DNA of 64,000 nucleotides from Pseudomonas sp. Bout1 (GTDB lineage Bacteria; Pseudomonadota; Gammaproteobacteria; Pseudomonadales; Pseudomonadaceae): NCBI RefSeq assembly GCF_034314165.1, contig NZ_JAVIWK010000001.1, positions 5,967,001 to 6,031,000 of the forward strand, read 5' to 3'. Shown piece by piece: positions 48,200 to 56,951 of this stretch (position 1 is its first letter; each line of letters starts with the position of its first letter). The notes under the pieces were generated by a model. It saw only the letters and a program-made list of their open reading frames with translations, ran no database searches and was not told where the DNA came from. The position numbers and the translations under genes were made by a program.

Positions 48200-48232
48200 G
48201 CGCAGCGTTCACCTGCCACTTCAGGGGTCTCC

Positions 48233-49834
48233 ATGGAAAGAATCACCTTAAAACCGCTGCTCCTTGCCGCCGGCCTGCTGGCGTTTCTGCCGATGGCCCA
48301 GGCGGCCAGCACCCTGGTCTATTGCTCCGAAGCCAGCCCCGCCGGTTTCGACCCAAGCCAGTACACCAGCGGCACCGACTTTGACGCGTCCGCCGAAACC
48401 GTGTTCAACCGCCTGACCCAGTTCAAGCGCGGCGGCACAGAAGTCGAACCCGGCCTGGCAACCCGCTGGGACGTATCCACAGACGGGCTGACGTATACCT
48501 TCCACCTGCGGGACGGCGTCAAGTTCCACACCACCGACTACTTCACCCCCACCCGCGACTTCAACGCCGACGATGTGCTGTTCACCTTCCAGCGCCTGCT
48601 GGATCCCGAGAACCCGTTTCGTAAAGCCTACCCGTCGGAATCGCCCTACTTCACCGACATGGGATTGAACACCACGATAAAAAGCGTCGAAAAACTCGAC
48701 GAGCACACCGTGCGCTTCAACCTCAATAACGTTGACGCCTCCTTCGTGCAAAACCTGGCCATGAGCTTCGCCTCGGTGCAATCCGCCGAATACGCCGCGC
48801 AGTTGCTCAAGGAAGGCAAGGCCGCCGACATCAACCAGAAGCCGGTGGGCACCGGGCCGTTCGTGTTCAAGCGTTACCAGAAGGATTCGCAGATTCGCTA
48901 CAGCGCCAACACCCAGTATTGGAAGCCTGAGGATGTGAAGCTCGACAACCTGGTGTTCTCGATCACCCCGGATGCCGCCGTGCGCCTGCAAAAGCTCAAG
49001 GCCGGTGAATGCCAGGTGAGCGGTTACCCGCGACCTTCCGACATCGACGTGATGAAACAGGACCCCAACCTGCGGGTGCTTCAGCAGGCCGGTTTCAACC
49101 TGGGCTTTCTCGCCTACAACGTGACCCACCCGCCGCTGGACCAGCTCAAGGTGCGCCAGGCCCTGGACATGGCCATCGACAAGCCGGCCATCATCAAAGC
49201 GGTGTACCAAAGCGCCGGGCAATTGGCGCAGAACGCATTACCGCCAGCGCAGTGGTCTTATGACCCCACCATCAAGGACGCGCCCTACGATCCGGCCAAG
49301 GCTCGGGCGCTACTAAAAGAAGCAGGGGTTGCACCAGGTACCACCATCAACCTGTGGGCGATGACAGTTCAACGCGCGTCCAACCCCAACGCCCGAATGT
49401 CGGCCCAGATGATCCAGCAGGATTGGGACAAGATCGGCATCAAGGCCAATATCGTCAGCTATGAGTGGGGCGAGTACATCAAACGCGCCAAGGCCGGCGA
49501 GCATGACGTGATGATCTACGGCTGGACGGGCGACAACGGTGACCCGGATAACTGGCTCGGCGTGCTCTACAGTTGTGCTGCGGTGAAGGGCAGCAACTAC
49601 GCGAAATGGTGTAACCCGGCGTACGACAAGCTGGTGCAGGAAGCGAAGGTCAGCAGCGACCGCGAGCAGCGGATCAAGTGGTATCAACAGGCACAAAAAA
49701 TCCTTAAGGAACAGGTACCTATAACGCCTATCGCGAACTCGACGGTTTTCCAGCCACTTCGAAAGGAAGTGCAGGATTTCAAGATCAGCCCGTTTGGGCT
49801 TACCCCCTTCTATGGCGTCAGTCTGAATAAGTAA
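48233..49834 (+). CDS. Dipeptide ABC transporter substrate-binding protein (DppA paralogue 1)
   Basis: The 533-residue periplasmic binding protein (SBP_bac_5 family) has a signal peptide of about 25 residues ending AQAAS. The mature start STLVYCSEASPAGFDPSQYTSGTDFDAS is typical of DppA. The peptide-anchor motif is YGWTGDNGDPDNW near 425, where E. coli DppA uses an Asp to hold the peptide N-terminus. It is first of four such genes here and matches the position of PA4496 in P. aeruginosa. AGGGG lies nine bases before ATG. Confidence 0.93.
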   Translation: MERITLKPLLLAAGLLAFLPMAQAASTLVYCSEASPAGFDPSQYTSGTDFDASAETVFNRLTQFKRGGTEVEPGLATRWDVSTDGLTYTFHLRDGVKFHTTDYFTPTRDFNADDVLFTFQRLLDPENPFRKAYPSESPYFTDMGLNTTIKSVEKLDEHTVRFNLNNVDASFVQNLAMSFASVQSAEYAAQLLKEGKAADINQKPVGTGPFVFKRYQKDSQIRYSANTQYWKPEDVKLDNLVFSITPDAAVRLQKLKAGECQVSGYPRPSDIDVMKQDPNLRVLQQAGFNLGFLAYNVTHPPLDQLKVRQALDMAIDKPAIIKAVYQSAGQLAQNALPPAQWSYDPTIKDAPYDPAKARALLKEAGVAPGTTINLWAMTVQRASNPNARMSAQMIQQDWDKIGIKANIVSYEWGEYIKRAKAGEHDVMIYGWTGDNGDPDNWLGVLYSCAAVKGSNYAKWCNPAYDKLVQEAKVSSDREQRIKWYQQAQKILKEQVPITPIANSTVFQPLRKEVQDFKISPFGLTPFYGVSLNK

Positions 49835-50092
49835 CAGCTCTGCCCCAACCGAGTGCGCCAGACGCCTCGGCTGGGCATTTGTGGTGCGCTCACTGCACCG
49901 AAAAAACCCTTCAAAAGTGCGTAAATGTGTCTGAACTTACACATATGCGACATTCGTGTACGTTCGTACCACTGTTTAGCCGTTGTAGGCTCTCAACATC
50001 TTGCAATGGGTATGGCCCCTGCATAAGTATCCGCAGGTCGACTCACGAGGTCGCCCTCACTACCAAAAATGACAACAAATCATGAGGCCAAC

Positions 50093-51721
50093 ATGCTTAA
50101 ACACGCAGTCATTCCGTTATTAGTCAGCGCCGGTTTAATGGCTGCTGCACCTTTCGCCCAAGCGGCGAGCAATCTGGTGTTCTGCTCCGAAGGGAGCCCG
50201 GCCGGTTTTGACCCAGGCCAGTACACCACCGGAACAGACTTCGATGCTTCGGCCGAAACCATGTTCAACCGTCTGACCCAGTTTGAGCGCGGCGGCACCG
50301 CCGTGATTCCTGGGCTGGCCACTACCTGGGACGTTTCCCCGGATGGCCTGACGTACACCTTCCACCTTCGTGAAGGCGTCAAGTTCCACACCACCCCGTA
50401 CTTCAAGCCAACTCGTGAATTCACGGCTGACGACGTACTGTTCACTTTCAACCGGATGATCAATAAAGACGATCCATTCCGTAAAGCCTACCCAACCGAG
50501 TTCCCGTACTTCACGGACATGGGTATGGACACCAACATCAAGAACATCGAGAAAGTCGATGCCCACACCGTCAAGTTCACCCTTGGCACTGTGGACGCCG
50601 CCTTTATCCAGAACCTGGCCATGAGCTTCGCCTCCATCCAGTCGGCTGAATACGCCGCCCAGCTGTTGAAGGAAGGCAAGGCCCAGGACATCAACCAGAA
50701 GCCAATCGGCACTGGTCCGTTCGTGTTCAAGAGCTACCAGAAAGACTCCAACATCCGCTACACCGGCAACAAGGATTACTGGAACCCTTCCGATGTGAAG
50801 ATCGACAACCTGATCTTCGCCATCACCACCGACCCGTCGGTGCGTATCCAGAAGCTGAAGAAAAACGAATGCCAGGTCACCCTGTTCCCGCGTCCAGCCG
50901 ACCTCAAGGCGCTGGGTGAAGACAAGGACCTGAAACTGCCGCACCAGGCCGGTTTCAACCTGGGCTACATCGCCTACAACGTGATGCCGGTGCTCAAGGG
51001 CCAGACCGCGCCTAACCCGCTGTCGGACATCCGGGTGCGTGAAGCCCTGGACATGTCGGTGAACAAGCAGCAGATCATCGACTCGGTTTACCAGGGCGCA
51101 GGCCAACTGGCTGTCAACGCCATGCCGCCAACCCAGTGGTCGTACGACACCACCATCAAGGATGCTCCGCACGACGTGGCCAAGGCCAAGGAACTGCTCA
51201 AGAAAGCCGGCGTTAAAGAAGGCACCGAGATCACCCTGTGGGCCATGCCGGTTCAACGCCCGTACAACCCGAATGCCAAGCTGATGGCCGAGATGCTGCA
51301 GAACGACTGGAAACAGATCGGCCTGAAAGTGAACATCGTCAGCTACGAGTGGGGCGAGTACATCAAGCGCTCCAAAGGCGGCGAGAACCAGGCCATGATC
51401 ATTGGCTGGAGCGGCGACAATGGTGACCCGGACAACTGGCTGAACGTGCTGTTCGGCTGCGATTCCCTGGCCGGCAACAACTTCTCCAAGTGGTGCGACA
51501 AGAAATTCGACGGCATCGTGAAAGAAGCCAAGGCGACTTCCGACGTAGCCAAACGCACCGAGCTGTACAAGCAGGCGCAACATATCCTCAAAGATGCAGT
51601 CCCGATGACACCTATCGCGCACTCGACGGTGTATCAACCCATGCGCAACAACGTGCAGGACTTCAAGATCAGCCCATTTGGCTTGAACTCCTTCTACGGC
51701 GTGAGCGTAAGCGGCAAGTAA
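50093..51721 (+). CDS. Dipeptide ABC transporter substrate-binding protein (DppA paralogue 2)
   Basis: This is a 542-residue DppA-like periplasmic protein. ATG 50093 gives a signal peptide ending AQAAS and mature NLVFCSEGSPAGFDPGQYTTGTDFDAS; I rejected an in-frame start 24 bases upstream because it adds MTTNHEAN before the signal. It has IGWSGDNGDPDNWLNVLFGCDSL near 440. A short insertion (LKGQTAPNPLSD) in lobe 2 sets it apart from its neighbours. It matches the place of PA4497. The 258-base leader holds a hairpin soon after the previous gene and no identified gene. Confidence 0.93.
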   Translation: MLKHAVIPLLVSAGLMAAAPFAQAASNLVFCSEGSPAGFDPGQYTTGTDFDASAETMFNRLTQFERGGTAVIPGLATTWDVSPDGLTYTFHLREGVKFHTTPYFKPTREFTADDVLFTFNRMINKDDPFRKAYPTEFPYFTDMGMDTNIKNIEKVDAHTVKFTLGTVDAAFIQNLAMSFASIQSAEYAAQLLKEGKAQDINQKPIGTGPFVFKSYQKDSNIRYTGNKDYWNPSDVKIDNLIFAITTDPSVRIQKLKKNECQVTLFPRPADLKALGEDKDLKLPHQAGFNLGYIAYNVMPVLKGQTAPNPLSDIRVREALDMSVNKQQIIDSVYQGAGQLAVNAMPPTQWSYDTTIKDAPHDVAKAKELLKKAGVKEGTEITLWAMPVQRPYNPNAKLMAEMLQNDWKQIGLKVNIVSYEWGEYIKRSKGGENQAMIIGWSGDNGDPDNWLNVLFGCDSLAGNNFSKWCDKKFDGIVKEAKATSDVAKRTELYKQAQHILKDAVPMTPIAHSTVYQPMRNNVQDFKISPFGLNSFYGVSVSGK

Positions 51722-52021
51722 AGATCTCTGGCGGCGACGTTTCATAAGGTCGCCGTTATTGCATCCGCCAAGACCGTAGGAAACAGACCACATTCGCACT
51801 AGCTGCCGTCCTACGGCCGTTAACTGCGAATTGCGGCTCCGTTGCCTACAAGGTCTGTCAGATTCGTTGCATTTACTGCCAGGCTCCCGACTCATAACGT
51901 CGTGGTACGGCAGAAGCATCGTCTCTGTATGGCAACTGCCGTTGTGGGATCAGTGATGTCGCAAGGCCCAGGCCTTGCGATTGCTCACTGACGAAAACAA
52001 CAAACAAGGATTGGGATTGTC
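51722..52021 (+). other. 300-base spacer with nested stems, no gene found
   Basis: After a short hairpin (CGGCGAC/GTCGCCG, 51730-51755) come nested pairings: ACAGACC (51783-51789) with GGTCTGT (51852-51858), ATTCGCA (51792-51798) with TGCGAAT (51825-51831), and GCCGT-CCT-ACGGC (51805-51817). No open frame with a ribosome binding site occurs. In P. aeruginosa the equivalent place holds mdpA and psdR. An AACAACAA motif lies just upstream of the next gene. Confidence 0.55.
51994..52007 (+). promoter_or_regulatory. Candidate Hfq/Crc (CA) motif before DppA paralogue 3
   Basis: AAAACAACAAACAA contains AANAANAA and sits immediately before AAGGATTGGGA and the ATG at 52022, the usual place for Hfq/Crc translational repression in Pseudomonas. 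Confidence 0.5.
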
Positions 52022-53626
52022 ATGCGCCATACCACCGTTCTATCCGCGATATTCGGCACCAGCCTGTTGGCTGTGGCCTCGATGGGCCAGGCAGCCGATA
52101 AAAAGAGCCTTGTGTTTTGCTCCGAAGGCAGCCCGGCTGGCTTCGACACTGCTCAATACACGGCGGCCACCGACAACGACGCTGCCGAGCCTATCTACAA
52201 CCGCCTGGCCGAGTTCGAAAAAGGCGCGACCAATGTCGTACCGGGCCTGGCAACCAGTTGGGATATTTCCGAAGACGGCCTGACCTACACCTTCCACCTG
52301 CGTGAAGGGGTGAAATTCCACAGCAACAAAGACTTCAAGCCCACGCGTGATTTCGACGCCGACGACGTGCTGTTCACCTTCAATCGCATGCTTGACCCCG
52401 AACACCCGTTCCGCAAGGCCTACCCCACCGAGTTCCCGTACTTCAACGGGATGAGCCTGAACAAGAATATCGCGAAGGTCGAGAAAACCGGCCCGCACAC
52501 CGTGGTGATGACCCTCAATACGGTCGACGCCGCGTTTATCCAGAACATCGCCATGAGCTTCGCCTCGATCCTGTCGGCTGAATACGCCGACCACCTGCTC
52601 AAGGCGGGCAAGCCCAGCGACATCAACCAGAAGCCGATCGGCACCGGGCCGTTCGTATTCCAGCGCTACCAGAAAGACTCGCAGATTCGCTACACCGGCA
52701 ACAAACAGTACTGGGACCCGAGCCGCGTGAAGCTCGACCAACTGATTTTTGCGATCAACACCGACGCCTCGGTGCGGGTGCAAAAGCTCAAGGCCGGCGA
52801 ATGCCAGATCACCCTGCACCCACGCCCGGCCGACGTCGAAGCCCTGAAAGCCGACCCGAAGCTGCAACTGCTGACCAAGCCAGGCTTCAACCTCGGCTAC
52901 ATCGCCTATAACGTGCGGCACAAGCCATTTGACCAGCTCGAGGTGCGCCAGGCCCTGGACATGGCGGTGAACAAGCAGAGCATTCTCAACGCCGTGTACC
53001 AGGGCGCGGGGCAACTGGCGGTCAACGCCATGCCGCCGACCCAATGGTCTTACGACGACACCATCAAGGACGCCGCCTATAACCCGGAAAAAGCCAAGCA
53101 ATTGCTCAAGGCTGCCGGCGTGAAGGAAGGCACCGAGATCACCCTGTGGGCGATGCCGGTGCAACGGCCGTACAACCCCAACGCCAAGCTGATGGCAGAA
53201 ATGCTGCAAAGCGATTGGGCCAAGATTGGCCTCAAGGTCAAGATCGTCAGCTATGAATGGGGCGAATACATCAAGCGCACCAAGAATGGCGAGCACGACA
53301 TCAGCCTGATCGGCTGGACCGGCGACAACGGTGACCCGGACAACTGGCTCGGCACCCTCTACAGCTGCGACGCCATCGGCGGGAACAACTACTCGATGTG
53401 GTGTGACCCGGCGTACGACAAGCTGATCAAGCAAGCCAAGGTCGTGACCGACCGCGAACAAAGGACTGTTCTGTACAAACAGGCGCAGCAACTGCTTAAA
53501 ACACAGGTGCCCATCACGCCAGTCGCCCACTCGACGGTCAACCAGCCGTTAAGCGCCAAAGTCGAAGGTTTTAAAGTGAGCCCCTTCGGCCGCAACGTGT
53601 TCTCGGGCGTCAGCATTACCCCATAA
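52022..53626 (+). CDS. Dipeptide ABC transporter substrate-binding protein (DppA paralogue 3)
   Basis: The 534-residue DppA-like periplasmic protein has a signal peptide ending GQAAD, SLVFCSEGSPAGFDTAQYTAATDNDA, and IGWTGDNGDPDNWLGTLYSC near 430. It differs from its paralogues at the N-terminal ligand loop (TDNDAAEP instead of TDFDASAE), which may shift specificity. It corresponds to PA4500 in position, directly before opdP. The neighbouring order suggests joint expression with opdP. Confidence 0.93.
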   Translation: MRHTTVLSAIFGTSLLAVASMGQAADKKSLVFCSEGSPAGFDTAQYTAATDNDAAEPIYNRLAEFEKGATNVVPGLATSWDISEDGLTYTFHLREGVKFHSNKDFKPTRDFDADDVLFTFNRMLDPEHPFRKAYPTEFPYFNGMSLNKNIAKVEKTGPHTVVMTLNTVDAAFIQNIAMSFASILSAEYADHLLKAGKPSDINQKPIGTGPFVFQRYQKDSQIRYTGNKQYWDPSRVKLDQLIFAINTDASVRVQKLKAGECQITLHPRPADVEALKADPKLQLLTKPGFNLGYIAYNVRHKPFDQLEVRQALDMAVNKQSILNAVYQGAGQLAVNAMPPTQWSYDDTIKDAAYNPEKAKQLLKAAGVKEGTEITLWAMPVQRPYNPNAKLMAEMLQSDWAKIGLKVKIVSYEWGEYIKRTKNGEHDISLIGWTGDNGDPDNWLGTLYSCDAIGGNNYSMWCDPAYDKLIKQAKVVTDREQRTVLYKQAQQLLKTQVPITPVAHSTVNQPLSAKVEGFKVSPFGRNVFSGVSITP

Positions 53627-53797
53627 AAAAATAACCGGATTGCGCAGGGTGAGAATTCACCTTGCTGCAAACGTGCAGCCTTATTTCGGCTTTTAGCCAA
53701 GGGCAAACGTTTGCAAAGGCTTGAACGAGTTACACACCCAATAGCCGGTTCACCTAAAAAGACCGGCATTAAAAAGAGAACCAAAGGAGCTTCACCC

Positions 53798-55195
53798 ATG
53801 AAACTGAGCAGCACCGCGCTACTGGCCCTGGCCATCAGCAGCATCACGGCCACGGCCTACGCTGAACCTGCAAGCCAGGACTTCGTTCCAACCACATTGG
53901 CCGGCACCAGCGCCCAAAGCGAGGCCAAAGGCTTTATCGATGGATTCAGCCTGGGCGGTACAACCCGTAACTGGTTCTCCAACGAACAACGCTTCCGCGG
54001 CAGCAAGTTCACCTACCAGAAGCACGGCGAAGCCCGTACTGACAATTACCGTACCAACTGGGTGCAAGGTACTATCCTCAACGCTACCTCGGGCTTCACC
54101 CAAGGCACCGTGGGCGTGAGCACTGAAGTGGCGGTCTACAACGCTGTGGTCCTGGACCGTAGCAAGCGCGACATCAAGGGCGGTTCCAACCGTACCCTGG
54201 CCGACTCCGACGGCGACGCTGTAGACCAGTGGAGCAAACTGGGCCTGGCCAACGTCAAGTTGCGTGTCTCGAACACCACCTTGACCGCCGGTCGCCAGAA
54301 CTTCAGCAGCGGCATCATCGACACCATCGGTAACCGTGCGCTGCCTTCGAGCTTTGAAGGTGTGAGCTTCAACAGCGAAGAGTTCAGCAACCTGTCGTTC
54401 CAGGGCGGCGTGTTTGACCGCGTTTCGCCACGGACCGAGCAGAGCCTGTCGAAATTTCGCAGTGAATATGGCAATGGCCGCCAGGAAACCGACAAGGTCA
54501 ACACCTTTGGCGTCAACTACCAGCCATTCAAGAGCCTGAAGACCAGCCTGTTTGCCGCTAACGTGGAAGACTTCTGGAACCAGTACTACTTCGGCGCTAC
54601 CCACGAGCTGGGTGACAGCCAGACCCTGTCGCTGACCACTGGCCTGAACTACTACAAGACCGTCGACGAAGGCAAAAAGTTGATGGGCAAGATCGACAAC
54701 GACACCTACTCGCTGTCGTTCGGCCTGACCCACCAGGCTCACAGCCTGACCTTCTCGTACCAAGCTGTGAACGGTGACGAGTACTTCGACTACCTGCACG
54801 AAACCAACGGCATCTACCTGGCCAACTCCCTGACGTCCGACTTTAACGGTCCGAACGAGAAGTCCTTCCAGATTGCCTATGGCATCAACATGGCCGAATA
54901 CGGCGTGCCGGGCCTGAAGTTCAACATCTACTCGGCTCGCGGCTGGGGCATCGACGGCACTCACTACACCGGCGACGGCGGCCGTGCTGGCTTTGCTTAC
55001 AACGGCATTCAGGCCCAAGACGGCGAAAAACACCAGGAATACGGTGTAGGCGCGGCTTACGCGGTCCAAAGCGGCCCGCTCAAGGCCACTACCTTCCGTG
55101 GTACCTACGTGACTCACCGCGCCAGCGAAAACCAGGCTGACGGCAACCTGCGTGAGTTCCGCCTGGTGACCACCATCCCGTTCAACATCCTTTAA
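53798..55195 (+). CDS. opdP: OprD-family outer-membrane porin OpdP
   Basis: The 465-residue porin has a signal peptide (STALLALAISSITATAYA) and the OprD 18-strand barrel pattern of alternating strands (GGTTRNWFSNEQRFRG, FTLTAGRQNF-like and TFRGTYVTHRAS...), ending in a C-terminal segment with Phe (VTTIPFNIL). OpdP of P. aeruginosa takes up Gly-Glu and other dipeptides as well as some carbapenems. Its place inside the dpp cluster matches PA4501. AAAGGAG lies nine bases before ATG 53798. Confidence 0.93.
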   Translation: MKLSSTALLALAISSITATAYAEPASQDFVPTTLAGTSAQSEAKGFIDGFSLGGTTRNWFSNEQRFRGSKFTYQKHGEARTDNYRTNWVQGTILNATSGFTQGTVGVSTEVAVYNAVVLDRSKRDIKGGSNRTLADSDGDAVDQWSKLGLANVKLRVSNTTLTAGRQNFSSGIIDTIGNRALPSSFEGVSFNSEEFSNLSFQGGVFDRVSPRTEQSLSKFRSEYGNGRQETDKVNTFGVNYQPFKSLKTSLFAANVEDFWNQYYFGATHELGDSQTLSLTTGLNYYKTVDEGKKLMGKIDNDTYSLSFGLTHQAHSLTFSYQAVNGDEYFDYLHETNGIYLANSLTSDFNGPNEKSFQIAYGINMAEYGVPGLKFNIYSARGWGIDGTHYTGDGGRAGFAYNGIQAQDGEKHQEYGVGAAYAVQSGPLKATTFRGTYVTHRASENQADGNLREFRLVTTIPFNIL

Positions 55196-55208
55196 CTAGC
55201 GCCAGGTC

Positions 55209-55237
55209 GGCGGCGGGCTCAGGACGAGCCCGCCGCC
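55209..55237 (+). other. Hairpin between opdP and DppA paralogue 4
   Basis: GGCGGCGGGCTC pairs perfectly with GAGCCCGCCGCC around AGGAC. There is no T run, so it is more likely an mRNA 3'-protecting or pausing hairpin than a terminator. Confidence 0.6.
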
Positions 55238-55276
55238 TACGCTTGTCTGGTCCAATCGATTGCAGAGGGCTCTTAG

Positions 55277-56875
55277 ATGAAAATGCTCCCGTTACAAGCT
55301 GCCATTGCCGCTGCGCTGTTGAGCGTCGCCGTCGGCATCTCGGCCAAACCGCTGGTCGTCTGCACCGAAGCCAGCCCGGAAGGCTTCGATCCGGTCCTGT
55401 ACACCACGGCCGTCACCGCTGACGCCGCGGCTGAAACCATCTTCAACCGCCTGGTGGACTTCAAGCCCGGCACCACCGAAGTGATCCCGGCGCTCGCCAA
55501 GGATCTGCCGCAAATCAGCGCCGATGGCCTGACCTACACTTTTCACCTGCGTGACGACATCAAGTTCCACACCACCGACTACTTCAAACCCACGCGCAAC
55601 ATGAACGCCGACGACGTGCTTTGGAGCTTCCAGCGCCAGCTGGACCCGAATCACCCGTGGCACAACAAGTCCAACGTGGGCTACCCGTACTTTGAAAGCA
55701 TGGGCTTCAAGGAACTGCTCAAGAGCGTAGAGAAGACTGACGAGCATACTGTTGTCTTCACCCTGACCCGTCCTGAAGCACCGTTCCTGTCCGACCTGGC
55801 CATGGCGTTTTCCTCGATTCACTCCGCCGAATACGCCGACCAGTTGCTCAAGTCCGGCAAGACCGATGACCTGAACGCCAAGCCTATCGGCACCGGCCCG
55901 TTCATCTTCACTCGCTACGCCAAAGACGCCCAAGTGCGCTTCAAGGCCAACCCGGACTACTTCCGTGGCAAGCCACCGGCTGATCCGTTGATCCTGGCCA
56001 TCACTACTGACAACAACGTGCGCCTGCAAAAACTCAAGGCCAACGAATGCCAGATCGCGCTGTATCCGAAACCGGATGACGTGCCGAGCATGAAGGCTGA
56101 CCCGAACCTGAAGGTGGCGGAACTGGCCGCGATGACCACCGCCTACACCGCCTTGAACACGACCCACAAGTACATGAGCGACGCGCGGGTGCGTCACGCG
56201 ATCAACATCGCGTTCGACAAGAAAGGCTACAACGAGTCCCTGTACGGCAAAGGCAACGCGATCGACGCCACCGGCCCGTACCCGCCCACGCTGCTGGGTT
56301 TCAGCGACAAGCTGAAAAACCCGCCCCGTGACCTCGACAAGGCCCGCGCCCTGCTCAAGGAAGCCGGCGTACCGGAAGGCACCGAGATCACCCTGTTCAC
56401 CCGTAACGGCGGCGGCCCGACCAACCCCAACCCAATGCTCGGCGCCCAGCGCATGCAGGCGGATTTGGCGCAAATCGGCCTGAAAGTGAACATCAAGGTC
56501 ATGGAATGGGGCGAAATGCTCAAACGCGCCAAGAATGGCGAACATGACATGGTCTCTGCCGGCTGGGCGGGGGATAACGGGGACCCGGATAACTTCCTTA
56601 CCCCGAACTTGAGTTGCGATGCAGCGAAAAACGGCGAAAACTACGCCCGCTGGTGTAACAAAGAGTTTCAAGACTTGATCGACAAGGCGCGCGCTATCGC
56701 TGAACCCACCCAGCGCGCTGCACTCTATGAACAAGCCATGGACGTTTTCGACAAGGACCAACCATGGATTCCCATGGCTTACCCGAAAATGTTCACCGCC
56801 ATGCGCAAGAACGTCGAAGGCTTTACCCAAAGCCCTCTGACTACAAATAACTTCGCCACCACCCAGGTGAAGTAA
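55277..56875 (+). CDS. dppA: Dipeptide ABC transporter substrate-binding protein (DppA paralogue 4)
   Basis: The 532-residue periplasmic binding protein has a signal peptide of about 23 residues ending ISA, KPLVVCTEASPEGFDPVLYTTAVTADAAAETIFNRL and AGWAGDNGDPDNFLTPNLSC near 425. It is the most diverged of the four: it has GGGPTNPNPMLGAQRMQ where the others have PVQRPYNPNAKLMAEM. It is the copy next to dppB and matches PA4502, so it is probably the founding dppA of the transporter operon. Confidence 0.94.
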   Translation: MKMLPLQAAIAAALLSVAVGISAKPLVVCTEASPEGFDPVLYTTAVTADAAAETIFNRLVDFKPGTTEVIPALAKDLPQISADGLTYTFHLRDDIKFHTTDYFKPTRNMNADDVLWSFQRQLDPNHPWHNKSNVGYPYFESMGFKELLKSVEKTDEHTVVFTLTRPEAPFLSDLAMAFSSIHSAEYADQLLKSGKTDDLNAKPIGTGPFIFTRYAKDAQVRFKANPDYFRGKPPADPLILAITTDNNVRLQKLKANECQIALYPKPDDVPSMKADPNLKVAELAAMTTAYTALNTTHKYMSDARVRHAINIAFDKKGYNESLYGKGNAIDATGPYPPTLLGFSDKLKNPPRDLDKARALLKEAGVPEGTEITLFTRNGGGPTNPNPMLGAQRMQADLAQIGLKVNIKVMEWGEMLKRAKNGEHDMVSAGWAGDNGDPDNFLTPNLSCDAAKNGENYARWCNKEFQDLIDKARAIAEPTQRAALYEQAMDVFDKDQPWIPMAYPKMFTAMRKNVEGFTQSPLTTNNFATTQVK

Positions 56876-56888
56876 ATAAGAGAAACGC

Positions 56889-56916
56889 TCGGCACCGTCG
56901 ACATTGACGGTGCCGA
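56889..56916 (+). other. Hairpin between dppA and dppB
   Basis: TCGGCACCGTC pairs with GACGGTGCCGA around GACATT (11-bp stem, no T run). Such hairpins often stabilise the upstream binding-protein mRNA, as with malE-malF, so that more binding protein than permease is made. Confidence 0.55.
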
Positions 56917-56951
56917 ACCTGCCTAACCGGCTGATTGAGGTACACAACAAG

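Noticed and set aside
50008..50030. Sigma-54 promoter before DppA copy 2 (TGGC...TGC)
   Set aside because: The TGGC and TGC blocks are only three bases apart, not at the required -24/-12 spacing.
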